A stretch of DNA of 60,466 bases from Bacteroidia bacterium (GTDB lineage: Bacteria > Bacteroidota > Bacteroidia > Flavobacteriales > Flavobacteriaceae): NCBI GenBank assembly GCA_030427585.1, contig JAUIBW010000031.1, positions 1 to 60,466 of the forward strand, written 5' to 3'. The notes under the pieces are model-generated. The model did no database searches and had not been told where the DNA came from. It saw only the letters and a program-made list of their open reading frames with translations. Below, one piece after another: positions 8,218 through 17,213 of the stretch (position 1 is its first letter; each line of letters starts with the position of its first letter). Made by a program: the position numbers and the translations under genes.

Positions 8218-9155
8218 TATTTTCTTGTATACGTCAAATAAGTAAACGGATACTTATGTTTTTCGTCTATATCATGAAATTCTTCTTTCTCTAATTTCCA
8301 GATTTTGGTATCAATTTCAGGAAAAAAAGCATCTGCTTCAAAAGATTCATGCACTCGGGTTAATTCGATACAATCTGCATAATCCATCCCCATCGTATAA
8401 ATCTCGCCTCCTCCTATAATAAAAGGTTGTGCATCTCCTTTGGCGATCTCTAAAGCGTCCTGTATATTATGTACTACTATTGCACCTTCTGCCTGATAAT
8501 TTGTGTTTCTGGTAATTACAATATGTACACGATTAGGGAGTAATTTAGGAAAAGTTTCAAAAGTTTTACGCCCCATGATAATATGATGGCCGGTTGTTAG
8601 TTTTTTAAATCGCTTAAAATCATCTGGTAAGTGCCAAACCAGGTCATTATCCTTACCCAAGGCATTATTTTCTCCAGCCGCAGCAATCATTGTAATCATA
8701 CTCTTTGTTTCTTTTAACTCTCCCACAATCTCTGATGTTTTTCCTTTTATAAACCCTTCTTTCTTTTTAACCAGTTCTTCTTTGGGATACATTAAATCTA
8801 TATCTTTCTGAAGTAAAGCTATTTCTTCTTTTTGTTTGGCAATCAATCGTTCCATCTGGCGATCCGACCACTCTTGCCCCATAAATGTACTAAACAACCA
8901 TACATTACAAAAATGTACTACCAAAAGGAATGCCCAGCATAGTATTGCAATACCATACCAGTCCACTCCAAATAATGTAACTTCTTTTCCATAGCCAAAT
9001 ATCAGGTTAAGAATTGCGAAAAACACTGATCCAACTAAAAAAATGATGAAATGTTGAAATAACCTCTTCTTCTCAATAACACGCTTACGTGCATGCTCAT
9101 ATAACTCACGCTGTTGTGGGTCAATTTGTGCTGTTTCTTTCTTTTTTGAAAACAT
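8217..9155 (-). CDS. folA: 2TM-domain/dihydrofolate reductase fusion
   Basis: This is a 312-residue fusion. Residues 15-95 form a 2TM domain: a basic amphipathic start (YEHARKRVIEKKRLFQHF), two membrane helices (IIFLVGSVFFAILNLIF and IAILCWAFLLVVHFCNVWLF) and a WSDRQME tail. A coiled linker (about 100-150) leads to a complete dihydrofolate reductase domain (about 153-312) with LVWHLPDDFKRFK, HHIIMGRKTFETFP and IIGGGEIYTMGMDYAD. DHFR reduces dihydrofolate to tetrahydrofolate with NADPH, recycling the folate used by thyA (13788-14612). The fusion would tether DHFR to the inner membrane. ATG 9153-9155 is the only start that includes the 2TM part. Confidence 0.88.
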   Translation of the reverse strand: MFSKKKETAQIDPQQRELYEHARKRVIEKKRLFQHFIIFLVGSVFFAILNLIFGYGKEVTLFGVDWYGIAILCWAFLLVVHFCNVWLFSTFMGQEWSDRQMERLIAKQKEEIALLQKDIDLMYPKEELVKKKEGFIKGKTSEIVGELKETKSMITMIAAAGENNALGKDNDLVWHLPDDFKRFKKLTTGHHIIMGRKTFETFPKLLPNRVHIVITRNTNYQAEGAIVVHNIQDALEIAKGDAQPFIIGGGEIYTMGMDYADCIELTRVHESFEADAFFPEIDTKIWKLEKEEFHDIDEKHKYPFTYLTYTRK

Positions 9156-9220
9156 ATTAATGCTAACTTAGTACCGGCAAGTAAAGATATAGTTTTTACC
9201 AAAAAGCACTAAAATTACTT

Positions 9221-10303
9221 ATGAAGAATTTAAGAAAAGAATTTCCTGTTTTATCTAACAATACTTATCTCAATACAGCATCTTCTGGGTTGCTTCATGA
9301 TTCGCTTTTAGAATTCAGACAAGAACATGATTTAGATTTTCTTATTGGCGGAAGTTTGTTTAGAGATCATCAACAGGATTTTTTAAATAGTGTACGTAAA
9401 ACTATTGCAACATTTTTTGGAAGCTCTGATGACAATGTAATATTGACACCTAATTTTTCTCTAGGTTTCAATACGATATTGAATGGGTTAGATAAAAATA
9501 AAAAAGTATTATTGCTGGATGAAGACTATCCTTCTATTAACTTTGCTGTCACTAGTAAAGGATTTAACGTTTGTTATGCAACCATAGATGCTACAGTGGA
9601 ACAAAATATTGAAAATGCCATACAAAAACACCAGCCCAATATTTTTGCATTTAGCCTGGTACAATACATCAATGGTATTGCAATTGATCTTGATTTCCTT
9701 ACTCAATTAAAAGTCAAATATCCTGATGTGCTTTTTATTGCTGATGCTACACAGTTTTGTGGTACCCGGGCTTTCGATTTTAATGCTTCGGGAATTGATA
9801 TTTTGGGATGTAGTGGTTATAAATGGTTACTGGGCGGATATGGGAATGGTTTTATGTTATTTAACCATAAAGTATTGGATCAAATTACACCTTCTTCATA
9901 TATCGAGGCTGCTGCAAAAACCAATTATGATCCATCATACACAAGTTTGCAAGCAAGATTTGAATGTGGTCATCTGGACACCTTGAATTTTGGAAGCCTG
10001 CAATATTCTCTGAATTTTCTAAACAAAATAGGCATTTCGACTATCGAAGAACATATGAACACACTAAGTGATTATGCAAAATCGGAATTTACCAAACTAA
10101 ATGTATTAGAAGAAAGTGTATTAAAACGCCAAAGGCATAGCACAATTTTTAATATAAAAGGAGATCAGGAATTACATTTAAACTTAAAAAAGCACCATAT
10201 AATTACTTCTCTTCGAGGAGCAGGGATTCGAATTAGCCTTCATTTTTATAACACCAAAGAGGATATAGAAAAATTAATTGATGTACTACATCGTTATTCT
10301 TAA
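9221..10303 (+). CDS. Class V PLP-dependent aminotransferase
   Basis: This is a 360-residue member of the NifS/cysteine-desulfurase-like fold. The opening LSNNTYLNTASSGLL is typical. The cofactor Asp/Gln lie in DVLFIADATQFCG and the PLP Lys in GCSGYKWLLGGYGNG (about residue 202). The C-terminal substrate Arg region is GAGIRISLHFYN. Possible roles include cysteine or selenocysteine lyase, kynureninase-like activity, or an EgtE-like C-S lyase, since an egtB-egtD operon lies 0.7 kb away on the other strand. The exact reaction cannot be assigned. Confidence 0.75.
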   Translation: MKNLRKEFPVLSNNTYLNTASSGLLHDSLLEFRQEHDLDFLIGGSLFRDHQQDFLNSVRKTIATFFGSSDDNVILTPNFSLGFNTILNGLDKNKKVLLLDEDYPSINFAVTSKGFNVCYATIDATVEQNIENAIQKHQPNIFAFSLVQYINGIAIDLDFLTQLKVKYPDVLFIADATQFCGTRAFDFNASGIDILGCSGYKWLLGGYGNGFMLFNHKVLDQITPSSYIEAAAKTNYDPSYTSLQARFECGHLDTLNFGSLQYSLNFLNKIGISTIEEHMNTLSDYAKSEFTKLNVLEESVLKRQRHSTIFNIKGDQELHLNLKKHHIITSLRGAGIRISLHFYNTKEDIEKLIDVLHRYS

Positions 10304-10425
10304 TATCTTATTGTTAAGTATTGATTAAATTATTGATAATCCGACATTTCTGCCTTTTTGTTTTTATCGTTTTATAGTAACTTAGTTTTTAATTTATTAA
10401 CCAAATATTTAATATCACATAAATT

Positions 10426-10722
10426 ATGGCGATTACTAAGCAATACTTAAAATCTAAACCTATTTGTAAAGTTACTTTTATTGTTCCTGCAAAAGAAGCT
10501 AATAATGTAAGTGTAGCCGGAGAATTTAATGAGTGGAACACAGAAGCTACCATTTTGAAAAAGTTGAAAAATGGAAACTTTAAAGGAACTATCGATCTTC
10601 CTAAAGATAACAAATTTGAATTTAAATATGTTGTAGATGGTGAATGGACAAATGAAATTGAAGCAGACGGGTATCAATGGAACGATTTTGCTGCTGCAAA
10701 TAACAGTATACTTGTAGTATAA
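10426..10722 (+). CDS. Isoamylase early-set (CBM48/AMPK-beta-like) domain protein
   Basis: This 98-residue protein is a single glycogen-binding-type immunoglobulin-like domain: VTFIVPAKEANNVSVAGEFN, EWNTEATILKKLKNGNFKG and FEFKYVVDGEWTNEIEADGY. Stand-alone copies occur in many flavobacteria, and their role in glycogen or other alpha-glucan metabolism is presumed from the domain. It is monocistronic, convergent with the DUF427 gene. Confidence 0.8.
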   Translation: MAITKQYLKSKPICKVTFIVPAKEANNVSVAGEFNEWNTEATILKKLKNGNFKGTIDLPKDNKFEFKYVVDGEWTNEIEADGYQWNDFAAANNSILVV

Positions 10723-10763
10723 CCGATTTAATTCTAATACATTTATTTACATAAGGTGTTAAA

Positions 10764-11045
10764 TTAATCTACAACTTCGACACCTTTCCAAAAAGCAACA
10801 TAGCCTTTGATTTGCTTTGCCAGGTCACTAGTATTTGGGTAATACCATGCCGCATCTTTATTTTCTTTTCCATCTACCTCGATTGTATAATACGATGCTA
10901 CTCCTTTCCAAGGACAATTAGTATGTGTATCACTAGATTTAAAAAATTCTTTTTTTATTGATTCGGGAGGAAAATAATGATTATTCTCTATTACCTTGGT
11001 ATCATTGCTTTCTGCTAATATCTGTCCGTTCCAAATTGCTTTCAT
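10764..11045 (-). CDS. DUF427 domain protein
   Basis: This 93-residue protein is a complete DUF427 domain: AIWNGQILAESNDTKVIENN, YFPPESI, NCPWKGVASYYTIEVDG and DAAWYYPNTSDLAKQIKGYV. The molecular function of this beta-rich family is unknown. The gene starts 15 bases after the egtD stop and is the last of three minus-strand genes (egtB, egtD, DUF427), which ties it to the ergothioneine operon. Confidence 0.82.
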   Translation of the reverse strand: MKAIWNGQILAESNDTKVIENNHYFPPESIKKEFFKSSDTHTNCPWKGVASYYTIEVDGKENKDAAWYYPNTSDLAKQIKGYVAFWKGVEVVD

Positions 11046-11060
11046 AGTCTGGGAGTTTTT

Positions 11061-12035
11061 CTATACTTCTTTTGTAATTAGATAGTTTTTGTAATCGTTA
11101 TTTTGATCCGAAAAAGAGTTTACAATTTTCAAACCAGATTCTTTTGCCAGCCACTTTACAATATTATCATCGTATTTTTGAGAAATCTCGGTATGAATAC
11201 TTTCCCAGGCTTCAAAGTGAACTTGCAACGACAAACTATCAATATCTACAGTTTGCTTTTCTTTGCTTACCAAATAACTTTTAGCAGTCCCATTTTCGGG
11301 ATCATAAGTCTCCCAATGCATAAATTTACTCAGATCAAAATTTCCGTTAAGTTCTTTATTAATTCTTGCTAAAACATTTTTATTAAAAGCTGCTGTTACT
11401 CCAGATTTGTCATTATATGCATCTAAAACTTTCTGAGGATGTTTTTTTTGGTCAAATCCTATAAAAAGCAAATCACCAGTATGCATTGCATTACATAATT
11501 TTTTCAAAAACTGAATAGCTCTGGCATGCAATAGATTACCAATATTAGATCCTAGAACCATAATTACTTTTTTACGATCACTTATATGTTTTAATCGATC
11601 TAAGACTTCAAAATACTCACCTATTTGCCCTTGTACAATAACTTCTGGCATTTCCTGATTTAAATCTTTTACCAATCCATCGATAGCATTTTCACTAATA
11701 TCAATCGGGCTATACGTAAAATTGTAATCTTGATTTAGTAATTCTTGTAATAACACTTTTGTTTTTTTTCCATCTCCCGCTCCCAATTCGATTAAGTCAA
11801 ATCCATCTTTATCGGTATCGAATTTTTGAATGATATTGGATTTATGAGTTTCAAAAATTTCATATTCTGCTCGTGTAAGATAATATTCTGGTAGTGCCAT
11901 TATTTGTTGAAAGAGTTCGTCTCCTATTTCGTCATAAAAAAATTTAGATGACAGGTATTTTGGAAATGCAGTTAAACCTTCGCATACTTCTTTCTCGAAA
12001 GTAGAAACCAGTACTTTTTGATCTTTAGAATTCAT
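11061..12035 (-). CDS. egtD: L-histidine N-alpha-methyltransferase
   Basis: EgtD trimethylates histidine to hercynine with three SAM, the first step of ergothioneine synthesis. The 324-residue protein has the normal length. The N-terminal part includes KYLSSKFFYDEIGDELFQQI and PEYYLTRAEYEIFE; the SAM motif is FDLIELGAGDGKKTKVLL (about residues 80-97). IMVLGSNIGNLLHARA and DLLFIGFDQKKHP follow as in the family. It starts 14 bases after the egtB stop. Confidence 0.92.
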   Translation of the reverse strand: MNSKDQKVLVSTFEKEVCEGLTAFPKYLSSKFFYDEIGDELFQQIMALPEYYLTRAEYEIFETHKSNIIQKFDTDKDGFDLIELGAGDGKKTKVLLQELLNQDYNFTYSPIDISENAIDGLVKDLNQEMPEVIVQGQIGEYFEVLDRLKHISDRKKVIMVLGSNIGNLLHARAIQFLKKLCNAMHTGDLLFIGFDQKKHPQKVLDAYNDKSGVTAAFNKNVLARINKELNGNFDLSKFMHWETYDPENGTAKSYLVSKEKQTVDIDSLSLQVHFEAWESIHTEISQKYDDNIVKWLAKESGLKIVNSFSDQNNDYKNYLITKEV

Positions 12036-12049
12036 GTAAAAAAATAGAA

Positions 12050-13222
12050 TTATTTATCCTTCACTAATCGCAATCCTGTAAATTGCCATCTAAGGTTTGG
12101 GTGAAAAAAATTACGATATGTTGGTCTTGTATGGTCTCGTGGTGTAGCAACAGATCCTCCTCGTAGCACTTTTTGATTTACCATAAATTTTCCGTTGTAT
12201 TCTCCTAGTGCTCCGGGAGCTTTTTTGTAGTTTGGATAGGGTGAGTATGCGCTTTCTGTCCATTCCCATCGTATTCCCCATTTAAAAAGGGACTGAGCAG
12301 TTTCCCATTCAAACTCGGTTGGCAACCGCTCTCCTTTCCATTGAGCAAAAGCAAATGCTTCATAGAATGAAATATGAGTGACTGGAGCTGTATAATCCAC
12401 TGTTTTTAGCCCTTGTAAGGTATACTGATGGTATTGTCCATCTATTTTATGCCAATATAATGGAGCTTTGATACTATCTTTATGAATCCAATCCCAAGCT
12501 TCTGCATGCCACAACAGACTGTTTTCATACCCTTTATCTTCGATAAACTCAAGATATTCTTTATTGGTTACAAGTGCATTTGCAATGGTATACTCTCTTA
12601 GAAATACTTTATGTCTGCCAAGTTCATTATCATAACAAAACTTATTTCCCTCATACCCAATATCATATATACCTTCTTTTATAGTACTATATCCAGAGAT
12701 TTGATCATCATCAAAACTGGGGTTTTCAGAAAACGTATCATTATACTTAGGGAACAACGGATTATTTCCTAATATAAATTTTATGTCTGTAATCAATAAT
12801 TCCTGATGTTGTTTTTCATGATGAATACCAATCTCTACCAACGCTCTGATTTTTGGATCATCATTTTCTTCTAAAAAAGTTTGTAAATGTGACGTAATAT
12901 AGTCTCTGTATTCATATACCTCACTTACCGTTGGCCTAGAAAGGTTTCCTCTATCGGTACGTATTACTCGTTTTCCTACACTCTCATAATAACTATTAAA
13001 GACATAGGCGTACTCTGGGTGAAATCTTTCAAAACCTGATACATATTTTGACAGAATGAATTCTTCAAAAAACCAGGTAGTATGTCCTAAATGCCATTTT
13101 GGAGGAGAAACATCTACAATGGGCTGAATTACATAATCTTCTATCTGGAGAGGTGCACAAATTTCTTCGGTATCAGATCGGGTTCTTAAAAAGGAAGTTA
13201 TTAAATTATCTGTAATGATCAT
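12050..13222 (-). CDS. egtB: Ergothioneine synthase EgtB (sulfoxide synthase)
   Basis: EgtB is a nonheme iron enzyme that joins hercynine to a thiol donor with O2, giving a sulfoxide. Of 390 residues, the N-terminal DinB-like part (about 1-150) supplies iron ligands in HLGHTTWFFEEF and IGIHHEKQHQELL. The C-terminal formylglycine-enzyme-like domain (about 180-390) ends LRGGSVATPRDHTRPTYRNF and WQFTGLRLV. Whether the donor is cysteine or gamma-glutamylcysteine cannot be read; no egtA or egtC is in the window. A TAAATTTG -7 box lies 33 bases upstream. Confidence 0.9.
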   Translation of the reverse strand: MIITDNLITSFLRTRSDTEEICAPLQIEDYVIQPIVDVSPPKWHLGHTTWFFEEFILSKYVSGFERFHPEYAYVFNSYYESVGKRVIRTDRGNLSRPTVSEVYEYRDYITSHLQTFLEENDDPKIRALVEIGIHHEKQHQELLITDIKFILGNNPLFPKYNDTFSENPSFDDDQISGYSTIKEGIYDIGYEGNKFCYDNELGRHKVFLREYTIANALVTNKEYLEFIEDKGYENSLLWHAEAWDWIHKDSIKAPLYWHKIDGQYHQYTLQGLKTVDYTAPVTHISFYEAFAFAQWKGERLPTEFEWETAQSLFKWGIRWEWTESAYSPYPNYKKAPGALGEYNGKFMVNQKVLRGGSVATPRDHTRPTYRNFFHPNLRWQFTGLRLVKDK

Positions 13223-13254
13223 AAAAAAGAGTATATACGACTTACGTATACACT

Positions 13255-13262
13255 CAAATTTA
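13255..13262 (-). promoter_or_regulatory. Candidate -7 box of the egtB-egtD-DUF427 operon
   Basis: Minus-strand TAAATTTG matches TAnnTTTG, giving a leader of about 25 bases before the egtB ATG. The -33 element is weak. Confidence 0.5.
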
Positions 13263-13338
13263 CTGATTTTTATTATTTTTTATCCTATAACAAGGTTAAT
13301 CCAATGTTAAAATTAGAAATCAACCTCTATATTACATA

Positions 13339-13764
13339 TTACTGTGGTTTTCTAAACGTAATTGGCACGACATAGGCTACAGCTATTGGTTTTTCTCCCC
13401 ATTTCCCAGGTTTCATCTTAGGGATAGCTCTAATAATTCTAATAGCTTCTCTTTGTAAGTATCTATGTGCTCCTGTAACTTCGAGTACTTCTACCTTTCC
13501 TTTTTTATTGATAATAAATTCTACAGTTACTGTACCGCTTAATCCTTCGTTCATAGCGATCTCTGGATACTCAAAGTTTTTAATAATATGATTTCTTAAT
13601 TTTTGGTCAAAACATTGTGTAGGGGTTTGTCTTGATCGATCACATTTTGGCCATATTGGTGTAATTCCTTTTTCATTCGCATTTTCCTGCGATAAAATTA
13701 TTGCATCCTGGGAAAAAGAAATTCCCGAAAGCAAAAGTGTTAAAATAAGTAATGTTCTTTTCAT
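13339..13764 (-). CDS. TonB-like energy transducer domain protein
   Basis: This 141-residue protein has a signal peptide (MKRTLLILTLLLSGISFSQD) and a C-terminal TonB_C domain (about 58-141): FEYPEIAMNEGLSGTVTVEF, IINKKGKVEVLEVTGAHRYL and IPKMKPGKWGEKPIAVAYVV. It lacks an N-terminal cytoplasmic anchor and Pro-rich spacer, so it is probably a free periplasmic TonB_C protein. It starts 23 bases after the thyA stop and is likely cotranscribed. Confidence 0.82.
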   Translation of the reverse strand: MKRTLLILTLLLSGISFSQDAIILSQENANEKGITPIWPKCDRSRQTPTQCFDQKLRNHIIKNFEYPEIAMNEGLSGTVTVEFIINKKGKVEVLEVTGAHRYLQREAIRIIRAIPKMKPGKWGEKPIAVAYVVPITFRKPQ

Positions 13765-13787
13765 CGTAGTTCATTTAAAATTTGGGC

Positions 13788-14612
13788 TTAAACTGCAACC
13801 CTTCCCTTTATGTGAGAGTGCGGATCATAGTCTACTAATTTGAAATCATCAAAAACGAAGCCAAAAATATCTTTCACCTCTGGATTAAGTATCATTTTGG
13901 GTAATTTTCGAGGTGTTCTAGATAGCTGAAGCTCTAGTTGTTCTTTATGGTTATTATAGATATGAGCATCTCCAAAAGTATGTATAAATTCACCTGCTTC
14001 ATAGCCACAGACCTGGGCCATCATCATAGTAAATAAGGCATAAGAAGCTATATTAAAAGGTACACCTAAAAAAATATCTGCACTACGTTGATATAGTTGA
14101 CAAGATAGTTTGCCATTAGCAACATAAAATTGAAAAAAAGCATGACAGGGAGGCAATGCTGCTTTACCGTTAGCCACATTTTCTGAAAAAGACTTTGATG
14201 TATCTGGTAGAACGCTTGGGTTCCAGGCAGATACTAACATACGTCTACTATCAGGGTTGCTTTTAAGCGTCTCTACTATTTCTTTGATCTGGTCAATCTC
14301 ATTATTATCCCAATTACGCCATTGATGGCCATATACCGGGCCTAAATCTCCGTTATCATCAGCCCATTCATTCCAGATACGAACGCCATTCTTCTGAAGA
14401 TAATCTATATTAGTATCTCCTTTCAAAAACCATAATAATTCGTGGACTATAGATTTTAGATGTAGTTTTTTGGTAGTAACCATTGGGAAACCTTCGCTAA
14501 GGTCAAAACGCATTTGGTAGCCAAAAACGCTTTTTGTACCCGTGCCAGTTCGATCTTCTTTTGCATTTCCATTTTCCATTACATGATGCACAAGATCAAG
14601 ATATTGCCTCAT
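13788..14612 (-). CDS. thyA: Thymidylate synthase
   Basis: ThyA makes dTMP from dUMP with methylene-tetrahydrofolate, releasing dihydrofolate for DHFR. The 274-residue protein is complete: [20 protein letters not shown] near the N-terminus, catalytic Cys in [40 protein letters not shown], and [13 protein letters not shown] near HTF. A TATATTTG box lies about 50 bases upstream. It leads a short operon with the TonB-like gene. Confidence 0.96.
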   Translation of the reverse strand: MRQYLDLVHHVMENGNAKEDRTGTGTKSVFGYQMRFDLSEGFPMVTTKKLHLKSIVHELLWFLKGDTNIDYLQKNGVRIWNEWADDNGDLGPVYGHQWRNWDNNEIDQIKEIVETLKSNPDSRRMLVSAWNPSVLPDTSKSFSENVANGKAALPPCHAFFQFYVANGKLSCQLYQRSADIFLGVPFNIASYALFTMMMAQVCGYEAGEFIHTFGDAHIYNNHKEQLELQLSRTPRKLPKMILNPEVKDIFGFVFDDFKLVDYDPHSHIKGRVAV

Positions 14613-14660
14613 ATTCTCTCTTACAGTTTATGTTAATCCTTAAAAGTTAAAAGTGCTATT

Positions 14661-14668
14661 CAAATATA
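14661..14668 (-). promoter_or_regulatory. Candidate -7 box of thyA
   Basis: Minus-strand TATATTTG matches TAnnTTTG, with an implied leader of about 42 bases. No clear -33 element is seen at the right distance. Confidence 0.45.
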
Positions 14669-14757
14669 CAAAAAATAGCATACGAGATACTCTTTAATTT
14701 ATTGATTAAAGGATTGTTGTACAATAGTTTTTAACAATACTTTATGTATCTAAACTA

Positions 14758-16473
14758 TTATCCTATTATCATTCCTGCAATTGTAGCAGATAATAAGGAT
14801 GCTATAGTACCTCCGATCAGTGCTTTCATACCAAATTCGGATAATGTTTTTCGTTGACCAGGTGCCAACGAACCAATACCACCTATTTGTATCCCAATTG
14901 AAGCAAAATTTGCAAAACCACATAACATATAAGTAGCCATAATCACAGATTTATTATAGGTAAAATGTAGTGCGCTAACTGGGTTTTTTAAATCTGCTAA
15001 TTGTATATATCCTACAAACTCACTAGCAGCCAATTTAATTCCCAATAATTGCCCCATTAGCATCATATCCTCCCTGGCAACTCCAATCAACCACATTAAA
15101 GGTGCGAATACAGTTCCTAAAATTGCCTCTAGCGAAAGCTTATTATAAGGAGTGTTGTTCGCCAAAAATTGATCAAGACCTGTTAACTCTCCAAGTTTTC
15201 CAAAACCGTAGTTTATCATTGCAATAAATGCAATAAACACAAGAAGCATTGCCCCTACATTTGCTGCTAATTTAAGACCTTCGGTAGTACCGTTAGCAAT
15301 TGCATCAAGAATATTAGACCCTATTTTGTCTGTTGATACTTTTACATCGGCATCTACAGGTTCTTGTTGAGGATATAGTAATTTAGAGATTACTATAGCT
15401 CCTGGAGCGGCCATTACAGATGCAGCTAATAAGTGTTTAGCAAATTCTAATCTTAATACGGGATCATCTCCTCCTAAAAAGCCTATATATGCAGCTAAAA
15501 CACCACCGGCTACAGTAGCCATTCCTCCAATCATTACCAGCAGAATTTCTGAACGTGTCATACGTTCTAAATACGCTTTGATCATCAAAGGAGCTTCGGT
15601 TTGCCCTAAAAAGATATTACCTGCAACACTTAGACTTTCTGCTCCAGAAATACCCATTAATTTTGTTAAAATCCATGCCATACCTTTTACAACTATCTGA
15701 ATAACTCCCAGATAAAACAATACCGATGTTAAAGCCGAAAAGAAAATGATAGTTGGCAATACCTGAAACAAAAAGATGAAACCAAAACTATCTACATTCA
15801 TCATATCGCCAAGCAAAAACTCACTTCCTGCTGCAGTAAAATCAAGTATTTTAACAAATATATTACCTACAAATTCAAAAACTGTTTGAACAAAACTAAT
15901 TTTCAATACTCCAATTGCTAGCAATAATTGTGCACCAAGTCCAATCCCAATTGTTTTCCAGTTTATTGCTTTTTTATTATTACTAAATAAGTAGGCAATA
16001 ACCAGAAGAACAATCATTCCTAAAACCCCTCTCGATAAACTATTAAGTGAAAATCCTTGATTAGGTATAAGTTGATTAATTTCTGCTACAGGAGCTACTT
16101 GTTCTATCTCTTTCTGAGCAGAAAAAGTATATGAAATATTATTTTTTGAAATGACCAGCGTAGAATCTGTTAAGGTAGTAACCCTATATCGTATAAGGGA
16201 ATCCTGAGCTATTTCGGGGAATAATAACAAAAGGCTGTTTTGCCGTAAATAATCTCCTTGTAGTGTTTCTGAAGCGCCATTAAAAGCATATGAAAATCTG
16301 TCTTGTTCTAATGAAAGATAATCTCCTTTTTTAACAACAAAAGTTTTTTCTGTATCTCCACTAGCTTTTTCTAAAATCCATTTTTTTTCTATAGATTGTG
16401 CTGATAATATTGTAAAAACAAATAGTGATAATAGAAAAGTAAGTACTCCTTTCTTCATATACATTGAACTCAT
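14758..16473 (-). CDS. NupC-family nucleoside transporter with secreted N-terminal domain
   Basis: This is a 571-residue protein. Residues 6-26 look like a signal peptide (MKKGVLTFLLSLFVFTILSA), and 27-135 form a beta-rich lipocalin-like segment outside the membrane (KKWILEKASGDTEKTFVVKK). From about 145 a complete concentrative nucleoside transporter follows: core motifs SLSVAGNIFLGQTEAPLMIK and TYMLCGFANFASIGIQIGG. NupC proteins import nucleosides with H+ or Na+. Plain family members are about 400 residues; this extension is the difference. ATG at 16456-16458 (codon 6) may be the true start. It follows the DUF151 gene by 36 bases. Confidence 0.88.
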   Translation of the reverse strand: MSSMYMKKGVLTFLLSLFVFTILSAQSIEKKWILEKASGDTEKTFVVKKGDYLSLEQDRFSYAFNGASETLQGDYLRQNSLLLLFPEIAQDSLIRYRVTTLTDSTLVISKNNISYTFSAQKEIEQVAPVAEINQLIPNQGFSLNSLSRGVLGMIVLLVIAYLFSNNKKAINWKTIGIGLGAQLLLAIGVLKISFVQTVFEFVGNIFVKILDFTAAGSEFLLGDMMNVDSFGFIFLFQVLPTIIFFSALTSVLFYLGVIQIVVKGMAWILTKLMGISGAESLSVAGNIFLGQTEAPLMIKAYLERMTRSEILLVMIGGMATVAGGVLAAYIGFLGGDDPVLRLEFAKHLLAASVMAAPGAIVISKLLYPQQEPVDADVKVSTDKIGSNILDAIANGTTEGLKLAANVGAMLLVFIAFIAMINYGFGKLGELTGLDQFLANNTPYNKLSLEAILGTVFAPLMWLIGVAREDMMLMGQLLGIKLAASEFVGYIQLADLKNPVSALHFTYNKSVIMATYMLCGFANFASIGIQIGGIGSLAPGQRKTLSEFGMKALIGGTIASLLSATIAGMIIG

Positions 16474-16509
16474 TTAAAATAGATTAGATCTTTAATCCTG
16501 ATAAATAAA

Positions 16510-17127
16510 TTAGCCTCGTTTGGAAATTTCATCGCGAATCCTTGCTGCCAATTCATAGTCTTCATTAGTAACCGCCTGATCAAGCATTCGATTGAGTTCT
16601 TCAATAGATAAATCTTTATAACTTGTTTCTTTACCTATCATTTCAACATCATCAGAAACCAGCTCATCTACTAAGAGACTTTCGGGATCGGTTTCATCAT
16701 CTTTTTTAGGGTTTACCTTAAGGTATATACCAGCCTGATCCAAAATATTTTTATAGGTAAATATAGGAGCTTGAAATCGTAGTGCCAATGCAATTGCATC
16801 GCTTGTTCTGGCATCTATAATTTCTTCAATTTTATCGCGTTCGCAAATAACACTGGAATAAAAGACACCATCTACCAGTTTATGAATAATAACTTGCTTT
16901 ACTATAATATCAAACCGATCTGCAAAGTTCTTAAAAAGATCATGGGTAAGTGGCCTTGGTGGTTTAATTTCCTTTTCTAAAGCAATAGCTATAGATTGTG
17001 CCTCAAAAGCACCTATAACAATTGGCAACTTTCTTTCTCCATCCACCTCACTTAAAATTAGTGCATAAGCACCATTTTGGGTTTGACTGTATGATATTCC
17101 TTTTATGTTCAGTCGAACTAAACTCAT
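16510..17127 (-). CDS. DUF151 bifunctional-nuclease-family protein
   Basis: The 205-residue product has an N-terminal DUF151 domain (MSLVRLNIKGISYSQTQNGA, LPIVIGAFEAQSIAIALEKE, ARTSDAIALALRFQAPIF) and a C-terminal UVR/Clp-like motif (LDQAVTNEDYELAARIRDEI). Family members are described as nucleases acting on DNA and RNA; the role in bacteria is poorly defined. The frame could open at 17160, but those first 11 codons overlap a terminator hairpin (17141-17188), so ATG 17125-17127 is chosen. Confidence 0.85.
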   Translation of the reverse strand: MSLVRLNIKGISYSQTQNGAYALILSEVDGERKLPIVIGAFEAQSIAIALEKEIKPPRPLTHDLFKNFADRFDIIVKQVIIHKLVDGVFYSSVICERDKIEEIIDARTSDAIALALRFQAPIFTYKNILDQAGIYLKVNPKKDDETDPESLLVDELVSDDVEMIGKETSYKDLSIEELNRMLDQAVTNEDYELAARIRDEISKRG

Positions 17128-17140
17128 ATTGCTCTCAATA

Positions 17141-17188
17141 AAAAAAGGCTGTTTGAACATGCGGACTTCTACATAGATTCAAACAGCC
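17141..17188 (-). terminator. Terminator after etfBA
   Basis: A perfect 11-bp stem (17147-17157 with 17178-17188, GGCTGTTTGAA/TTCAAACAGCC) is followed on the minus strand by six T. It lies 25 bases downstream of the etfA stop and ends inside the apparent extension of the DUF151 frame. Confidence 0.85.
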
Positions 17189-17213
17189 CCTAATTGGGCA
17201 CAATTTATGAAAA

